64,000 nt of DNA from Ichthyophis bannanicus (GCA_033557465.1 CM066033.1:905846808-905910807); one strand, 5' to 3'. Positions 9,216 through 21,893 are shown, numbered from the stretch's first letter. Notes: generated from the sequence alone by a model not told the origin. Program-made: numbers and translations.

Positions 9216-10915
9216 TAAGTGTGAGAGAGTCAGTTGGTCCATTAGATGATAGAGGAGTTAAAGGGGCACTAAGAGGCTACAAGGCGATAGCTGAGAGACT
9301 GAATGAATTCTTTGCTTCGGTCTTTACTGAGGAAGATGTAGGGATGTTACCCATGACTGAAGTGGTATTTAAAGGTGCGGAAGAATTGAAGGAAATATCG
9401 ATACATCGGGAAGATGTATTACAACTATTAGATAAACTGAGGAGTAGCAAATCACCTGGGCCGGATGGTATACATCAAAGGGTGTTGAAAGAACTGAAAT
9501 ATGAGATTGCAGACCTGCTATTAGTAATCTGTGAACTATCATTAAAATCATCTGTAATACCTGAAGATTGGAGGATCGCCAATGTAACGCCAATTTTTAA
9601 AAAGGGTTCCAGGAGTGATCCGGGAAACTACAAACCGGTGAGCCTCACGTCAGTACCGGGAAAAATGGTAGAAACCATCATAAAGAATAAAATTACTCAG
9701 CATTTAGATAGTCATGGCCTAATGGGAGACAGTCAACAATGTTTTAGACAAGGAAGATCTTGTCTTACTAATCTGTTATGTTTTTTTGAAAGTGTGAATA
9801 AACAGGTGGACAAAGGTGAGTCGGTTGATATAGTCTATCTGGACTTTCAGAAAGCCTTTGACAAGGTCCCTCACTAGAGACTTTTGGCAAAACTAAAGAG
9901 TCATGGGATAGGAGGCAGTGTACTACTGTGGATCAAGAACTGGTTAAAAGATAGAAAGCAGAGGGTTGGGCTAAATGGCCAATTTTCCCAATGGAGAAAA
10001 GTGAATAGTGGTGTAACCCCAGGGATCTGTGCTGGGTCCGCTGCTTTTTGACATTCATAAATGACCTGGAATGTGGAATAACGAGTGAGGTTATCAAATT
10101 TGCAGATGAGACAAAACTATTTAAAGCTGTTAAAACCCAAGAGGATTGTGGAAAATTGCAAGAGGATCTTGATAAACTGGAAGACTGGGCATCAAAATGG
10201 CAGATGAAATTTAATGTGGACAAGTGCAAAGTTATGCACCTAGGGAAGAACAACCCAAACTATAGTTACACGATGCAAGGTTCCACATTAGGAACCACCA
10301 CCCAGGAAAAAGATTTAGGCGTCATTGTGGATAGCAGGTTAAAACCCTTGGCCCAGTGTGCAGCGGCAGCCAAGAGAGCAAATAGAATGCTAGGTATCAT
10401 AAGGAAAGGAATGGAAAATAAAACAAAAGATATTATAATGCCTCTATATCGTTCCATGGTGAGACGTGCACCTTGAATATTGTGTGCAATTCTGGTCGCC
10501 GTATCTTAAAATGGATATAGTGTTATTAGAAAAGGTTCAGAGAAGAGCCACCAAAATGGTAAAGGGGATGGAAGGATACTCCTATGAAGAAAGGCTAAAA
10601 AGGTTAGGGCTCTTTAACCTGGAAAAGAGACGGCTGAGGGGAGATATGATAGAAGTCTATAAATTAATGAACGGAGTGGAACGGGTAAACGTAGATCGAT
10701 TATTTACCTTATCAGAATATAGAAAGACTAGGGGACATGCAATGAAGCTACAGGGTAAACTATTTAAAACTAATAAAAGAAAATATTTCTTCACTCAATG
10801 TGTAATCAAACTCTGGAATTTATTACAGGAGGATGTAGTAAAAGCTGTTAGTGTAGCTGGGTTTAAAAAAGGTTTGGACAAGTTCCTGGAGGAAAGGTCC
10901 ATAAACCATTATTAA
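9216..10915 (+). pseudogene. CR1-like ORF2 reverse transcriptase (nested copy)
   Basis: The RT begins at the linker VRESVGPLDDRGVKGAL and runs through DWRIANVTPIFKKGSR, YLDFQKAFDKVPH, a palm block and the C-terminal [13 protein letters not shown] and [12 protein letters not shown] region to the terminal ERSINHY at 10915. There is an in-frame TAG at 9876-9878 (Gln codon lost), a frameshift near 10015 (GVTPGICAG), a catalytic FADE instead of FADD near 10100-10110, and another frameshift at 10465. The endonuclease domain is missing. Over 90% of residues look identical to the copy at 43295-44989. Confidence 0.9.
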
Positions 10916-11086
10916 GAAGGGACCCAGGATATCAATGCTTGACCCAGTACAAGCATTGCGGAACCTGTGTCTTTTGGGGAAACTGCTAGGTACGTATGAC
11001 CTAGATTGGTCACTGTTGGAAACAGGATACTGGGCTTGATGGACCTTGGTCTGACCCAGTATGGCATATCTTATGTTCTTATGTTC

Positions 11087-14000
11087 GATTTGAACAAATC
11101 TACGGGGCAGCAGGGCGGAGGAAAAAGGGGGGTAGCAATCTTAATTAAGAAGGGGTTAGGATTTACCGTAGACCAGACTGTGGCAGACCCTAAAGGCCGG
11201 TTTGTACTAATACAGGGAGACATAAAGGGGCAGAAGTTGCTAGTGGGGAGTGTGTATGTTCCAAATGTACCTGATCCAAATTTTTTTGCTAGATTAGCAG
11301 CGGAAATTGACACACTATCTGAATTCCCAATGATTTTGGGGGGCGACTGGAATGGAGTCTTGGATCCTAACAGACGTGTCGGGAAGACATGCAGGTAACC
11401 GTCTTATTACCACAAAGCATCTGAGGAGGTTTTGCCAAAGGTGCCAACTCATAGATGTATGGAGATCTCTCCACCCAACAGAGAGAGACTATACACATTT
11501 ATCCAGGGCACATGGCACAAGTGCAAGACTTGATGCTATACTAGTTTCTGAGGGATTATTTCAAGTAATATCAGATGCGGTCATTGGCCCTTACGAAATC
11601 TCAGATCATGCTCCAGTCTGGACGGATTGGGAATGTGGATAGATGGGAAGTAGAGGAACTTGGAGGTTGCCGTTAGACTTGTGTCAGGAAGATACGTTTA
11701 AGGGATATTTAATGGACAAGTGGGAAGAATATGCAGAGCACAATCAGGCCCATAAAGGTGATCCAGAATTATTTTGGGAAGCATCTAAAGCGTTATTACA
11801 GGGGGACATAATAGCTTACAATGTCCGGCGGAGACGTATGATGGCAGCTAGGATTCTTAGGATGGAGAAACAGATTTGTAGAAAACGTCAGTGCCTGACT
11901 AATAGCCCCACTACAGCTAATAATTGCTGGCAACCCAAGCAGCATTAACTACATTATTGCACCAGAGAGCTAAGAAGTCTTTAGTATGTTATAAATATCA
12001 ATTGTACCAATATGGGGATAAGGCAGGGAGACTGTTGGCCCACTGTCTTACACGTAGTCAGGGATCTAGATTTGTGACACATTTGAGAGATGAGATGGGG
12101 AGGACGCATACTGATGGCGCGGGAATTGGGAAAATTTTTGTAAATTATTATCGGAAATTGTATGCTAGTGAGGATGTCTCACACTCCAGGATTAGGAGGT
12201 TATTGACTGAGATGAATCTACCCTATCTTACGCAGGAGCAGCAGGGGCAGTTAGTGGCTCCTATTACAGCAGATGAGATACAAAGGGGTATTGAAAAAGC
12301 AGCACTGTGCAAAGCCCCTGGATTAGATGGATATCGGGCAGAATATTATAAACTTTTGAAGACACAAGTTACCCCGGTACTAGTAGATTTGTTTAATAAG
12401 TGGATGGCGACGGGAGTTTTCAAGTATAATAAGAATACAGCGCATATGCCGGGTAAAGATGCTACAGAAGTGGGGTCGTACCGGCCAATTTCATTAACTA
12501 CAATCTCAAGCTGTTTGCAAAGATTTTAGCGGACCGCTTGGCCCTGCATCTCCCCAGTATATTACACACTTGTCAGGCAGGGTTTGTGCAGGGGCGTTAT
12601 CCCACTAAAAATGTCAGGAAAATATTAGGAGCCTTGGAATGGGTCTGTAAGCAGGGCACCCCCCTCACTGCTGGTCAGTTTTGATGCTGAAAAAGCTTTT
12701 GACAGGGTAGGGTGGGCCTACTTAATTTGAGACATTAGAAGCATATGGATTGGGAACCGGGTTTATACAAGGCATCCGAGGCTTGTATCAGAAATCAGCA
12801 GCGGTAGTGGGAGTGAATGGGTTGATCACATCCAGTTTTAATATTGCACGGGGGAAAAGGCAGGGTTGCCCGTTGTCCCCGTTGTTATTTGTGCTCTCTC
12901 TAGATCCACTACTGAGAATGATCCACGCCCGAGATGATATATGGGGGGTGAAAGTGGGGTCCTATACATTTAAGGTATCGGCATTTGCAGCAGATGACTT
13001 GTTGGTCATGCTGATGGAGCCACAAGATTCTTTGCCCAGGCTTCTGGGGGTGATAGAGCGGTACGGATAGCCGGGTTGAAGCTAAATATGACCAAGTCTG
13101 AAGCTCTAGATATTAACGGAGTGTTACAAGGGGCGTGGGGAGGAACGTTTCCACTACGTTGGGCAAAAAACAAATTCAAGTATTTAGGAATTTGGTTACC
13201 TCAAGATCCGAAAAGATTATATCATGAGAATGTCCGGCCACTAGTACAAGAAGTTCAGAATAAGCTCCGGGATTGGGCGCCTTTGCCTGCCTCTCTTAGC
13301 GGTAGGGTAGCTGCATATAAAATGATACTGTTCCCAAAAATCTTGCATTGTCTTCAACTTCTTCCTCTGCAGTTGCAGAGACAGGATATTCAGAAAGTTG
13401 AACGATCTTTGCAAAATTTCTTTTGGAAAGGGAACAAGCTCAGACTTAAAATTGATCAGCTATATGGTCAGTGGCGCCAGGAAGGATTGGGGCTCCCAAG
13501 ACTAGAGCAATGTAATTTGGGGTGTTTGTTGCGCCATGTTCGCGTCTGGTTGGGGGGTGGGGGGGACATCTGTGTATACCTCATATGACTTTGAATCAGT
13601 GTTGGTTGCCCCATACTCGTTTTATCTGTGCTGCATGTTCCACGGATGCAGTTGCCTGAATGTCTTTGAGACAATATTCTGTGGAAAGGGGTTCGGTGGA
13701 GTTGGAAGACTTTATGTGGTCGATTAGACATCCCATCTGAGATATCAGGTTACTTGCCCCTACAGGGCAATTTATCCTTTAAACCAAGCAAAATGTCAAA
13801 TATTTTGAGGGTGGGTGCTAAAGGGCCTCTGACAGCTGCGGCAAGTAATTAATGAAGAGGGTGAACGTCAACCTTTTTTGGAACTGCAAGGCCTTTATGA
13901 CTTACCAAATGGTCACTTTTACGCATATCTGCAGTTAAAGCATTATATAGCATCAATGAAAGATGGTAGGCGGGGCTTGAGAAAGGAGAATTTTGGGAAA

Positions 14001-14706
14001 TTAGCAAAATGGTTTGAGTTGGAAGATAGAGAGCGGATAACAGTAGCGGGCCATTGTAGGGCCTTGAATAATACTGCCCAGGAAAAGTGTTATCTCCAGT
14101 TGAGCACACATTGGGGAAGGGAGTTGGGAGTTAATCTTGCTTCATATGCCTGGGAGGCGGCAATAGGAAGAATTCCCCGATTAATAACAGGGGCTAGGCT
14201 CCGAGACATGCAATTCAAAATATTAGAGCGTGCATATATTTCACCATATAGAGCGTGGAAGGAGGGATTTGTGGAGCATAGTGGCTGTCCATGGTGTGGA
14301 GAAGCAGAGGCACATTTGGGGCATATGTTTTGGGGATGTGGACAAGTAGGGAAATTTTGGAGCAAGATCCAACAATTTTTGGGGGGGGATTATTGGGGCA
14401 GGTACTGAGGTTGACTCCGGGCCTCGCTATTTTAGATGCGCCCGATCCCTTGGGACTTACACAGCAGGGAATAGATTGATGGTGCGGAAGTGTTACCTCA
14501 TTGCTAAACAATGTATCCTACGTAGATGGAGAGATACAGGGGGGCCTGAATATTGGGAATGGCGGAATTTAGTGCACCAGTTGGTGTTATGGGAAGGAGA
14601 GTCCTCTAAGCGACACGTGTGCAGGAGAGCAAACTTCTTGATGATTTGGGCCCCATATCTAGAAGGTGTATCGACTAGAGCGAGGAATGATATTTTAACA
14701 GTTTAA
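11087..14706 (+). pseudogene. L1-like ORF2 (endonuclease, RT, CCHC), part 2
   Basis: Endonuclease motifs continue at 11090-11640: ILGGDWNGVLDPNRR, then SARLDAILVS and ISDHAPVW. The RT region starts near 12240 (KAPGLDGYRAEYYK, then SYRPISLTT), followed by GCPLSPLLFVLSLDPLL and FAADDLLVML in 12750-13070. The thumb and C-terminal part are at 13076-13588 and 13878-14706, with a Cys-Cys-His-Cys motif (CPWCGEAEAHLGHMFWGC, about 14286-14340). Frame changes at about 11395, 11640, 11925, 12530, 13070, 13560 and 14405 disable it. ORF2p nicks target DNA and primes reverse transcription from the nick. Confidence 0.88.
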
Positions 14707-15234
14707 GTTGGCTACCATAAGTGTATGGCTCTGTATGATTAGGGGGAGGGGGGAGGGAGGGGGGAGGGGGAGATAGGAAGGGGGAATTTAAGGAGGGGAG
14801 GGGTAGGGGACGAAACTCCAAGGAAAGTATTAGAAATGTTCAAGTATCAATGTATGAATGGATCATTTTGGGGGGAGGGGGCTTATAGTATGATCACAAC
14901 TGATACAGAGTTACATGTGAAGGAGTTGCTGGGAGGTGGTAATAGTAGTTAAAAGTACTAATAAGCAGCTCCGGTGGATATAAGAGCACCTGCCTGCTGG
15001 AGAGGGCTAAGGAGAATGTTAAAACCACACGATAAGTAGAATATTTTAGAGGGGAGGGGGAAAAGGGAAGATAGGAGATGAGCTTGGGTGGGGGGAAAAT
15101 AACAAAAATTGTAAACTGTAAACCGATTCAGCAGTAACGGTTGTATTGTATGAATATTTGTCATAATGTCATCAAAAGTCAACGTACTGGAATGTTGAAG
15201 GTTTGGTTAATGTAATAAAAAAAAGATTTAAACA
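14707..15234 (+). other. L1-like 3' UTR, G-rich, with A-rich tail
   Basis: The segment 14738-14810 and 15050-15070 have repeated GGGG/GGGGG runs, as in the polypurine tract of L1 3' UTRs. The end is AATAAAAAAAAGATTTAAACA just before the target-site duplication; this contains an AATAAA signal and serves as the short poly-A tail. Confidence 0.65.
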
Positions 15235-15250
15235 TAAACCATGACTATAT
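15235..15250. repeat. Target-site duplication of the L1-like element, right copy
   Basis: TAAACCATGACTATAT, identical to 6060-6075, marks the 3' boundary of the L1-like insertion. Confidence 0.9.
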
Positions 15251-17760
15251 ATATGATCAGTAATTCTTTATAATGGTTTCTACCATTTTATCTGTTACTG
15301 ATGTCAGACTCGCAGGTCTGTAGTTTCCCGGATCACCCCTGGAACCCTTTTTAAATACTGGCGTTACACTGGCCATTCTCTACTCTTCAGGTACTACGGT
15401 TGATTTTAATGATAGTTCACAGATTACTAATAGTAGGTCTGCAATCTCATATTTCAGTTCATCTGGTCCAGGTGATTTGGTACTCTTCAGTTTATCAAAT
15501 AGTTTAAATACATCTTCCTAGTTTATCGATATTTCTTTTAATTCTTCTGACACATCACTTTTAAATACCATTTCAGGCACAAGTAAATTCCCTACATCTT
15601 CTTCAGTAAAGACTGAAGCAAAGAATTTATTCAGTCTCTCCATTATGGCCTTGTCTTCACTTAGCGCCCTTTTTACTCCTCTATCATCCAATGGTCCAAC
15701 TGACTGTCTCACAGATTTATTTGCTACAATGTACTTGAAAAAATTTTTATTATGGATTTTTGCTTCCACAGCAAGCTTTTTTTCAAATTCTCTCTTTGCC
15801 TGCCTTATCAATGCCTTGCATCTAACTTGGCAATGCTTATGTTGCTTCCCATTTTCGTCATTTGGCTCCTTTTTCCATTTCCTGAAAGATGCTTTTTTGG
15901 CCACAACAGCCTCTCTGACCTCACCTTTAAACCATGCTGGCAGTTTTTGGCCTTCCTTCCACTTTTTTTAAAGCATGGAATACATCTGTTCTGGGTTTCC
16001 AAGATAGTATTTTTAAACAATACCCATGCTTTGTAAATCTTTAGCCTTTGCAGCTGCTCGTTTTAGTCTTTTCTTAACTCTTTTACTCATCTTTTTCATA
16101 GTCTCCCTTTTGAAAGTTAAATGGGAGTACTGTGGATTTCCTTACTATCCCTCCTCCACTAATTAAATCAAAGGCGATCATGCTATGATCACTATTGCCA
16201 AGTGGCTCCAACACCCTTCTCTCTTGCACCAGATCCTGCATGCATTAAGGACTAGGTCCAAAATAGCTTCCCCTCTTGTTGGTTCAAAAGCCAGCTGCTC
16301 CAAGAAGCAGTCATATATTTCATCTAGAAATTATCTCCTTAGCATGTCCTGCTGTGACAATGACCCAGTCGATACCCGGGTAAATGAAATCACCCATTAT
16401 TACTATATTGTAACTTTTGTTAGCTTCCCTAATTTCTTTCAGCATTTCATTATCCATCTGTTCCTTCTGGCCAGGCGGTGGGTAGTACACCCCCACTGCC
16501 ATTGCCTTCCCCTTTTTATATGGAATTTCTATCCATAGAGATTCTACAGCATATTTTGTTTCATGCACAAGTTTAATCCTATGTCTCTCAATGCCCTCTC
16601 TAAAATAGAGTGCAACCCCTCCACCAATTTGATCTACTCTAGCATTGCGATATAGTTGTACCCAGGTATCCAGAATCCCATTGGCTGGCCTCCTTACACC
16701 AGGTCTCTAAGATATCAATCATATCTAACCTCTCATTTAGAGCTATATATTCAAATTTTCCCATCTTATTTTTTAGACTTCTAGCATTTGCATACAGGCA
16801 TTTCAGAGGCTGTATTTCAATCATATTAATCTGACTATTAGTTGATAGGGGTAATTTGGATCTTTCAGCTCTATACTTAAGGGCATCTGGGTAACTTATC
16901 TTTATTGGAACCTCTCTGTTTGGAAGTCTTATCTTCCCTGTTTTGTTAGTATCCTTCAAGGAAATATTCTTCTGAACCATGCGCTCTTGGGCAACTGTCG
17001 GCTTTTCCCTATTATCTAATTTAAAAGCTGCTCTATCTCCTTTTTAAATGTTAATGCCAGCAGCCTGACTCGGTTCCAGTTAAGGTGTAGTCCATCCCTT
17101 CAGAAGAGCCACTCCCTTCCCCAGAAAACTGCCCAGTTTTTAACAAATCCAAAACACTCTTCTTTGCACCATTGTCTCATCCTCGCATTGTGGCTCTGGA
17201 GCTCCGCCTGCCTTTTGTGCTCTGTAAGTGGCATGGGAAGCATTTCAGAGAATACTGCCCTGAAAGTTCTGGATTTCAACTTCCTACCTAAAAGCCTAAA
17301 TTTGGCCTCCAGAACCTCCCTCTCACATTTTCCTATGTCACTGGTACCAACATGTACCAAGACAGCAGACTCTTCCCCAGCGCTATCTAAAACCTTGTCT
17401 ATGTGGCATGTGAGGTCCGCTACCTTTGCACCAGGCAAGCATGTTAGCAGGCAATCCTCATGTCCACCAGCCACCCAGCTATCTACATGCCTAATGATTG
17501 AATCACTCACTATAATGGGTGACCTAACCTTTCCCTCATGGGCACTGGCCCTGGAGAAACTTCCTCGGTGCAAGAGGGTATTACATCTCTTAGCGGACAG
17601 GTCCTAGCTATAGGATCACTTCCTGCTTCACCAAGGTGATGCTCTCCTTTCATGAGACCTCTTTCCTCCATGGCAGCCGAGAGACTGCCAGACTGGAGGT
17701 AGGGCTTCAATACTACGTCCCTGTAGGTCTTGTCTATGTACCACTCTGACTTCCTTATGT
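15251..17760 (-). pseudogene. CR1-like LINE, right part of a split copy (RT, endonuclease, ORF1 esterase)
   Basis: The minus strand runs from ORF1 into ORF2. ORF1 (17100-17760) encodes an SGNH/GDSL-type esterase: IIVSDSIIRHVDSWVAGG, then VLVHVGTSDIG and FSEMLPMP. ORF2 begins near 16980 with MVQKNISLKDT and the endonuclease block LKCLYANARSLKNKMG, then MAVGVYYPPPGQ and VIMGDFIYPGIDW (16320-16568). The linker WFKGEVREAVVAKKASFRKW and the RT N-terminus (15518-15904) follow, ending at the L1 insertion. Stops and frameshifts are scattered (for example near 15970 and 16570). The 5' end of ORF1 fuses to DIRS gag sequence near 17760. Confidence 0.88.
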
Positions 17761-18640
17761 CTTCCAAGTCCGAGTCCTCCAAGGCATCATCAGAATTGGA
17801 GGAGATAGAGGCAGATTCCATCAGAAAGTCGGTCTCGTGCCGATGTCGAGGTCCGATATTGATCCCGATGTTCAGTTTGTGCAGCACCAGGAGCTTTTTG
17901 GGTACCTCTCATGTCGGTTGATTCCAAAGGAGGGATCGGAGGGAGAAAATCCCCCCAATGCTAGTTTGAGGACTGATATCGGCCTTAGGCTGGATGCCAA
18001 TGCCTGCACCACTGGAGCTGTTGATACTGTCAGTACAGAGGCTGCCTAGAGTGCTGCCAAGCTCCTCTTGATAGCCATAATGTGCTCGTCGAGGGAGGAG
18101 GTCGATGCCTGGATGAATACACCTATGGGGCTTTGAGCCACCATCCCAGAGAACGGAACCAGCAGCTCTCCAGAGGTTGAGGCCCCGGAAGCGTCCTGGA
18201 GCCCCTGTGGTGCTTTGGAGGTCTGGTTCTCCCACTGGGGCTGTTTGGCAGGCCTGTCTGCATGGGATGCACCTTTTGGTGAATCCCGATGACGATGAAG
18301 GGACTTACCTCAAGGATGACTTAGACTTATGCTTGGACTCTGTGGAGACCTGAGAACCAAGAGAGGCGGCAGATGTCCTCAACGATGCGGACGCAACTGA
18401 AATTGAGTCTGGGGCAAACAGAGAACCATACTGTCTGGCCCTGTTCTTTAGGCCCCATTCTATCATTTGTTGGCACAAAGGACAATCGATTGGTAAATGG
18501 TATGGGCCCAAAATTTTAAACATCAGTCATGTTTAGCAGCGACAGATATTGTACCAGAACACTTGGTACATTTTTTTAAGCCACGGATGTATTTTTCCAT
18601 CATGGCGGAACAGAGTAGGCCAAGGCCTAATTTGGCAGTT
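17760..18640 (-). pseudogene. DIRS gag-like fragment (copy D3a)
   Basis: On the minus strand this piece starts with an ATG at about 18603 and encodes MEKYIRGLKKCTKCSGTISV, matching the gag N-terminus of the copy at 41663-42106. A stop follows within the Cys/His motif. Downstream parts (18305-18523, 17909-18235) match the Ser-rich region and the segment with GLNLWRAAGSVL. Only the N-terminal half of gag remains; RT and recombinase are absent on this side because the CR1-like LINE takes over at 17760. Confidence 0.65.
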
Positions 18641-19340
18641 GAAACCACCAGAAATTCCAGGCTCTGGGCTGGAGATGAGATTTGGGGTAGTTGATAATAA
18701 ACCCCAGGTGGTGCTGCAGCATGAGGGTTGCGAGCCCTATGGCCTGATGGGCCTTTGTGGCCATGCTGACCCTGATGAGCCAGTCATCTAGGTAGGAGAA
18801 GACAAAAGCCCCTTGCAGATGTAAGTGTGCAGCGACCACTGCTAGGCATTTTGTGAAAACTCTTGGTGAGGAGGCCAAACCGAAGGGTAGCAGCTTGTAC
18901 TGGTAGTATCCTTCTCTTACCACGAACCTTAGATACTGCTTGTGGAAGCGGTGGATCAGGATGTATGTGTAAGCATCCTTTAGGTCCAAGGAGCAAAGCC
19001 GGTCTCCCTGGCGAAGGTAGGGCAGCAGTTTTCCAAAGGAGAGCATCTTGAACTTCTCCCTCACCAGAAACCTGCTTAAGTTTCACAGGTCTAGGATGGG
19101 ACTAATGCTCCCAGTCCTCTTTGGGACAAGGAAGTAACTGGAGTAGAAGCCCTTGCCCCCACAGGTGTCTGGGTATAGGTTCTACTGCTTTGTCCCTGAG
19201 AAGACCTGCGAGCAGCAGGGTCTAGTGAAGGAGGGGCTGTATCGGTGCTCTAGGAAAGAACCTGGGGGGAATCTGCTGCAAGTGGAGGCGATATCCTTCC
19301 CTGACCACCTGCAGTACCCAAAGGTCCGAGGTGATTGAGG
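18640..19340 (-). pseudogene. DIRS reverse transcriptase remnant (D3b)
   Basis: The minus-strand stretch 18627-19064 encodes the RT palm: MLSFGKLLPYLRQGD, LCSLDLKDAYTYILIH, then FGLASSPRVFTKCLA and the intact catalytic box SYLDDWLIR at about 18780-18805. Upstream, the TRDLNKFL-type segment near 19070-19150 is shifted in frame and has a TGA. After YLDDWLI the reading continues to HLGFIINYPKSHLQP and then ends at 18640. Confidence 0.8.
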
Positions 19341-19619
19341 CTCATCTGTGGGCGAAGAGCACCAGGCTCCCTCCTGTGGGCTGGTGAAGATCTCCTGGAG
19401 GAAGGGAGGCCCTGCCCTGTGAGTCAAAAGTTCCCCCCAGGCTGGGTAGGAGCTTGGGTGTTTTTGTCTTCTGAGCCCTGTGTCCCTGTCTCTTGGGGTG
19501 AGAACCCTGCTGATGGCTAGAATAGGGTTGGTATTGATGACCCTGTGTAAAGGGACCCTTTTTCCTTGGGAAAAGGGGCCTTTAACCCGATGTTTTTTTG
19601 CAGGGATGGGATGAGGTCT

Positions 19620-21300
19620 TCTTAGAGACCCTGTGATGGGTCATAAACTCTGCCTTAATTTCAGCAGCTTTGTCAGCCATGGGTTTGCCTTAGAGGTTCT
19701 TACTAGTACAGGGGACATTGAGCAATTTGTCCTGGACCTACTACTCGAGGTCGGAGGATTGCAGCCAGGCCTGGCACCGGGCCCCGATGCAGGCTGCCGC
19801 AACTCGAACCGCCAACTCAAAGACATCATAGGCAACCCAGGAGAGAACTTGGAGAAGTTTCTCACTCCCGAGGTCAGGGTCTGGAACCGTTGGAGGGGTT
19901 CCCTGATGAGTCCTGCTGCAAACTCTGAAAGCTCTTTGGCCAGTGCCTTTAAGTACATGCCTATGTAAAGTTCATAGGCCTGGAATCCATCAACTGAGCT
20001 TTGAGCCCTGCTAGCATTTGCGCCTGAGGGGCCGGGCCTCCCTGCCAGGAGGGACGGAGTAGGTCTTCTGGCTCTTAAGCTTCTGCATGGTCAACTCGAC
20101 AACCATGGAGTTATGCGGGAGCTGAAGTTTGTGAAACCCCGGCCCTTTCCAAATGCAGTACATAGCGTCAAGCTGACGGCTGACTATAGACACAGATGCC
20201 AGCATCTCCCACATTTGGAGGAGCAGCCTCTCGAGGATCGGCTGTATGGGCACTGTGAGGTTTCTCTAGGTGGAGTCTCATACTGGAGAATCTCCAACTC
20301 CTCGGTGCGCGGGTCCTCCTCCGCCTCGGTTTGCACGGAGGGGGCCTTGGCCACATCCCTGATGAAGTCATGGAAGATTACGTCCTCTGGGAGAGAATGG
20401 CGTTGAGGCACCAGGGGAGATGGGTCTGAAGGCATGTCTCAGTGCCTTCTGGTGTCTGGGGACGCCTCGTCTTCTATCTCCCACTCGGAATCAAGCAGTG
20501 ACAAAGAATCCAAGGCTCTGAGACACCTTGTATTGAGGCCGGTGCCAAAGAACCGACTGTCTGTGGAGGACCTGGGGTCCGAGTCATGGACACTGGCCGG
20601 CGAGGACCAGAGAGCCGACGAGTGGGACCAGGAACTCGACCGGCGCCGAGGGTGCTCAATGCTTGGCAACTCCTTCATAGTTGAGGGCCCGGTCTTCGGG
20701 GCAGATGAGGCAGAGGAACCAGCCATCATCGCCTGCTGCAGGGCCAGAATAGCAGTGATGTTCTGCTCCAGGGCTGCCATTCTGGTTTCCAAGTCAGAAG
20801 GCTCCGCAGCCTTCGACGCGAGCACAGAGGATGTCGGGACCAGCACCGGCACTCTAGGGAGTGCATCCTCGACAAGGACTACAGCTTCAAGGAACCTCGC
20901 ATGGTCTCTGCCAGCCAAGGAATCCTTTTAGAGGACCTTGGTGGAATGCTTCCCGAAGTCACCAGAGTCCCTCTGTGGAGTTTTACTGGGTTTCTCCGGT
21001 GCAGCCTCAGTGGACTTTGATAACTACTTCTTCTTCTCTGGCTCCGGGGTCTTCTTGGAGGAATCGCGGCCATGGGACTCCGATGACGCCCAGATATCGC
21101 AGGATGTGCTGGGCTTGGAGCTCGGTGCCGGGAAGGTGGGTGCAGAATCGGACCTAGGGAACAACTTTTCCTTCAACCCCATCCTTTTCTTGTTGGTTTT
21201 GGCTGACATGGCCTAGCACAGGTCGTAGGAAGTGCTGTCATGGTCTAGGCCCAGACAGTGCAAGCAACAGTCATGGGTGTCCGTAATGGACATGGTTTGA
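19620..21300 (-). pseudogene. DIRS gag-like remnant (D3b)
   Basis: The minus-strand fragments include 19641-19958 (MYLKALAKELSEFAAGL, then GFELRQPAS-type), 20011-20253 (PIQPILERLLLQMWEMLAS), 20439-20918 (a Ser/Arg-rich stretch) and the Cys/His motif at 21213-21310 (SITDTHDCCLHCLGLDHD). Order and content match the gag-like ORFs of D4 (28080-30010). Stops after the Cys/His motif and frame changes break it into at least four pieces. The Cys-rich N-terminus may bind nucleic acid; this is inferred from its spacing only. Confidence 0.75.
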
Positions 21301-21690
21301 CTGCAGCGGTCACTTTCTGAACCCACCGGGGGACATGGTGGGAAACACCCAAACAGGGGTCGACAACCCCCAGGCGAAAAAAAGGTGTGAATGCCAGTCA
21401 AGGAAGACCTCAAGAAAAAAAGGGGCCAGGAGGCACAGACTTGACGCAGGAAGAGGAACTGATACGTCTACTGGAAAAGTAACTTTTAGGAACAGTTTTG
21501 TCAAGGATTTTTCCAGGGAAACAGGACATACGTCCATTGGGTTCTGTAGAAAAAAGGAGCTTGAGCAAGATGGCACCCTTGGGTGGGAAGGGGAACCACA
21601 CATGTGTGGTGGCATCTCCCAAAGGCTTTCTTTGAAAGCTGGGGAGATGCTTTCATGTGGGCTCAGTCAGTGACATTCTTGGAGAATAAG

Positions 21691-21893
21691 AAAATGCATT
21701 TGCACTCTGGAATGGACCATTATCAGCCCCTGCATACCCTGGAGGTAATTTTATAATGTCATTCCTGCATGTTTATGGAACTGGCCTCAAATAGGCATGA
21801 AAATATGCACTTTGGTATATTGGCATGAACTTTGTTGGCAGGTGTGCACACGGCCAGAGTTTGGGCATACACACGTACTGCGGCGACCCTGCC
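21691..21893. other. Unassigned flank left of the LTR-like insertion
   Basis: No coding or recognisable element was seen. Phrases such as GTAATTTTATAATG and GGCATGAAAATATGCAC resemble those on the other side (23640-23800, TTTTATAATCTATGCACATAC), so both may belong to one older, probably non-autonomous repeat split by the insertion at 21894-23624. Confidence 0.35.

Larger units (their letters stand above)
8585..11086 (+). mobile_element. CR1-like LINE nested in the L1 ORF2
   Basis: The insertion holds a 5' leader with tandem repeats (about 8640-9215), joined directly to the middle of ORF2 (9216-10915), and a 3' UTR ending in CTTATGTTCTTATGTTC (11070-11086), the short tandem tail typical of CR1 elements. 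ORF1 and the endonuclease half of ORF2 are missing, so it carries a large internal deletion between leader and RT. The left boundary cannot be fixed to the base. No target-site duplication is evident, as is usual for CR1. Confidence 0.85.
6076..15234 (+). mobile_element. L1/Tx1-like LINE, full-length, interrupted by a CR1-like LINE
   Basis: A 5'-complete element with identical 16-bp target-site duplications. The order is 5' UTR (6076-6817), ORF1 (6818-7742), a G-rich inter-ORF region (7743-8385), ORF2 start (8386 to about 8585), a nested CR1-like LINE (about 8585-11086), the rest of ORF2 (11087-14706), and a G-rich 3' UTR ending in an A-rich tail (14707-15234). Without the nested insertion it is about 6.65 kb, normal for an L1-type element. 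ORF1 has a coiled coil plus RRM-like domain, and ORF2 has APE-type endonuclease, RT and a C-terminal CCHC motif. Several frameshifts make it inactive. Confidence 0.9.
18640..21690 (-). mobile_element. DIRS retrotransposon, RT to 5' end only (copy D3b)
   Basis: Reading on the minus strand from 21690, this copy has the 5' terminal repeat (21520-21690), gag (19620-21300) and RT (18640-19340), and it stops just after the RT. RNase H, recombinase and the 3' end are missing. The right-end sequence CAAAGGCTTTCTTTGAAAGC near 21617-21637 matches the D4 subfamily right end, but the palindrome and terminal CATATGTGAGG block are lost. Confidence 0.8.
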
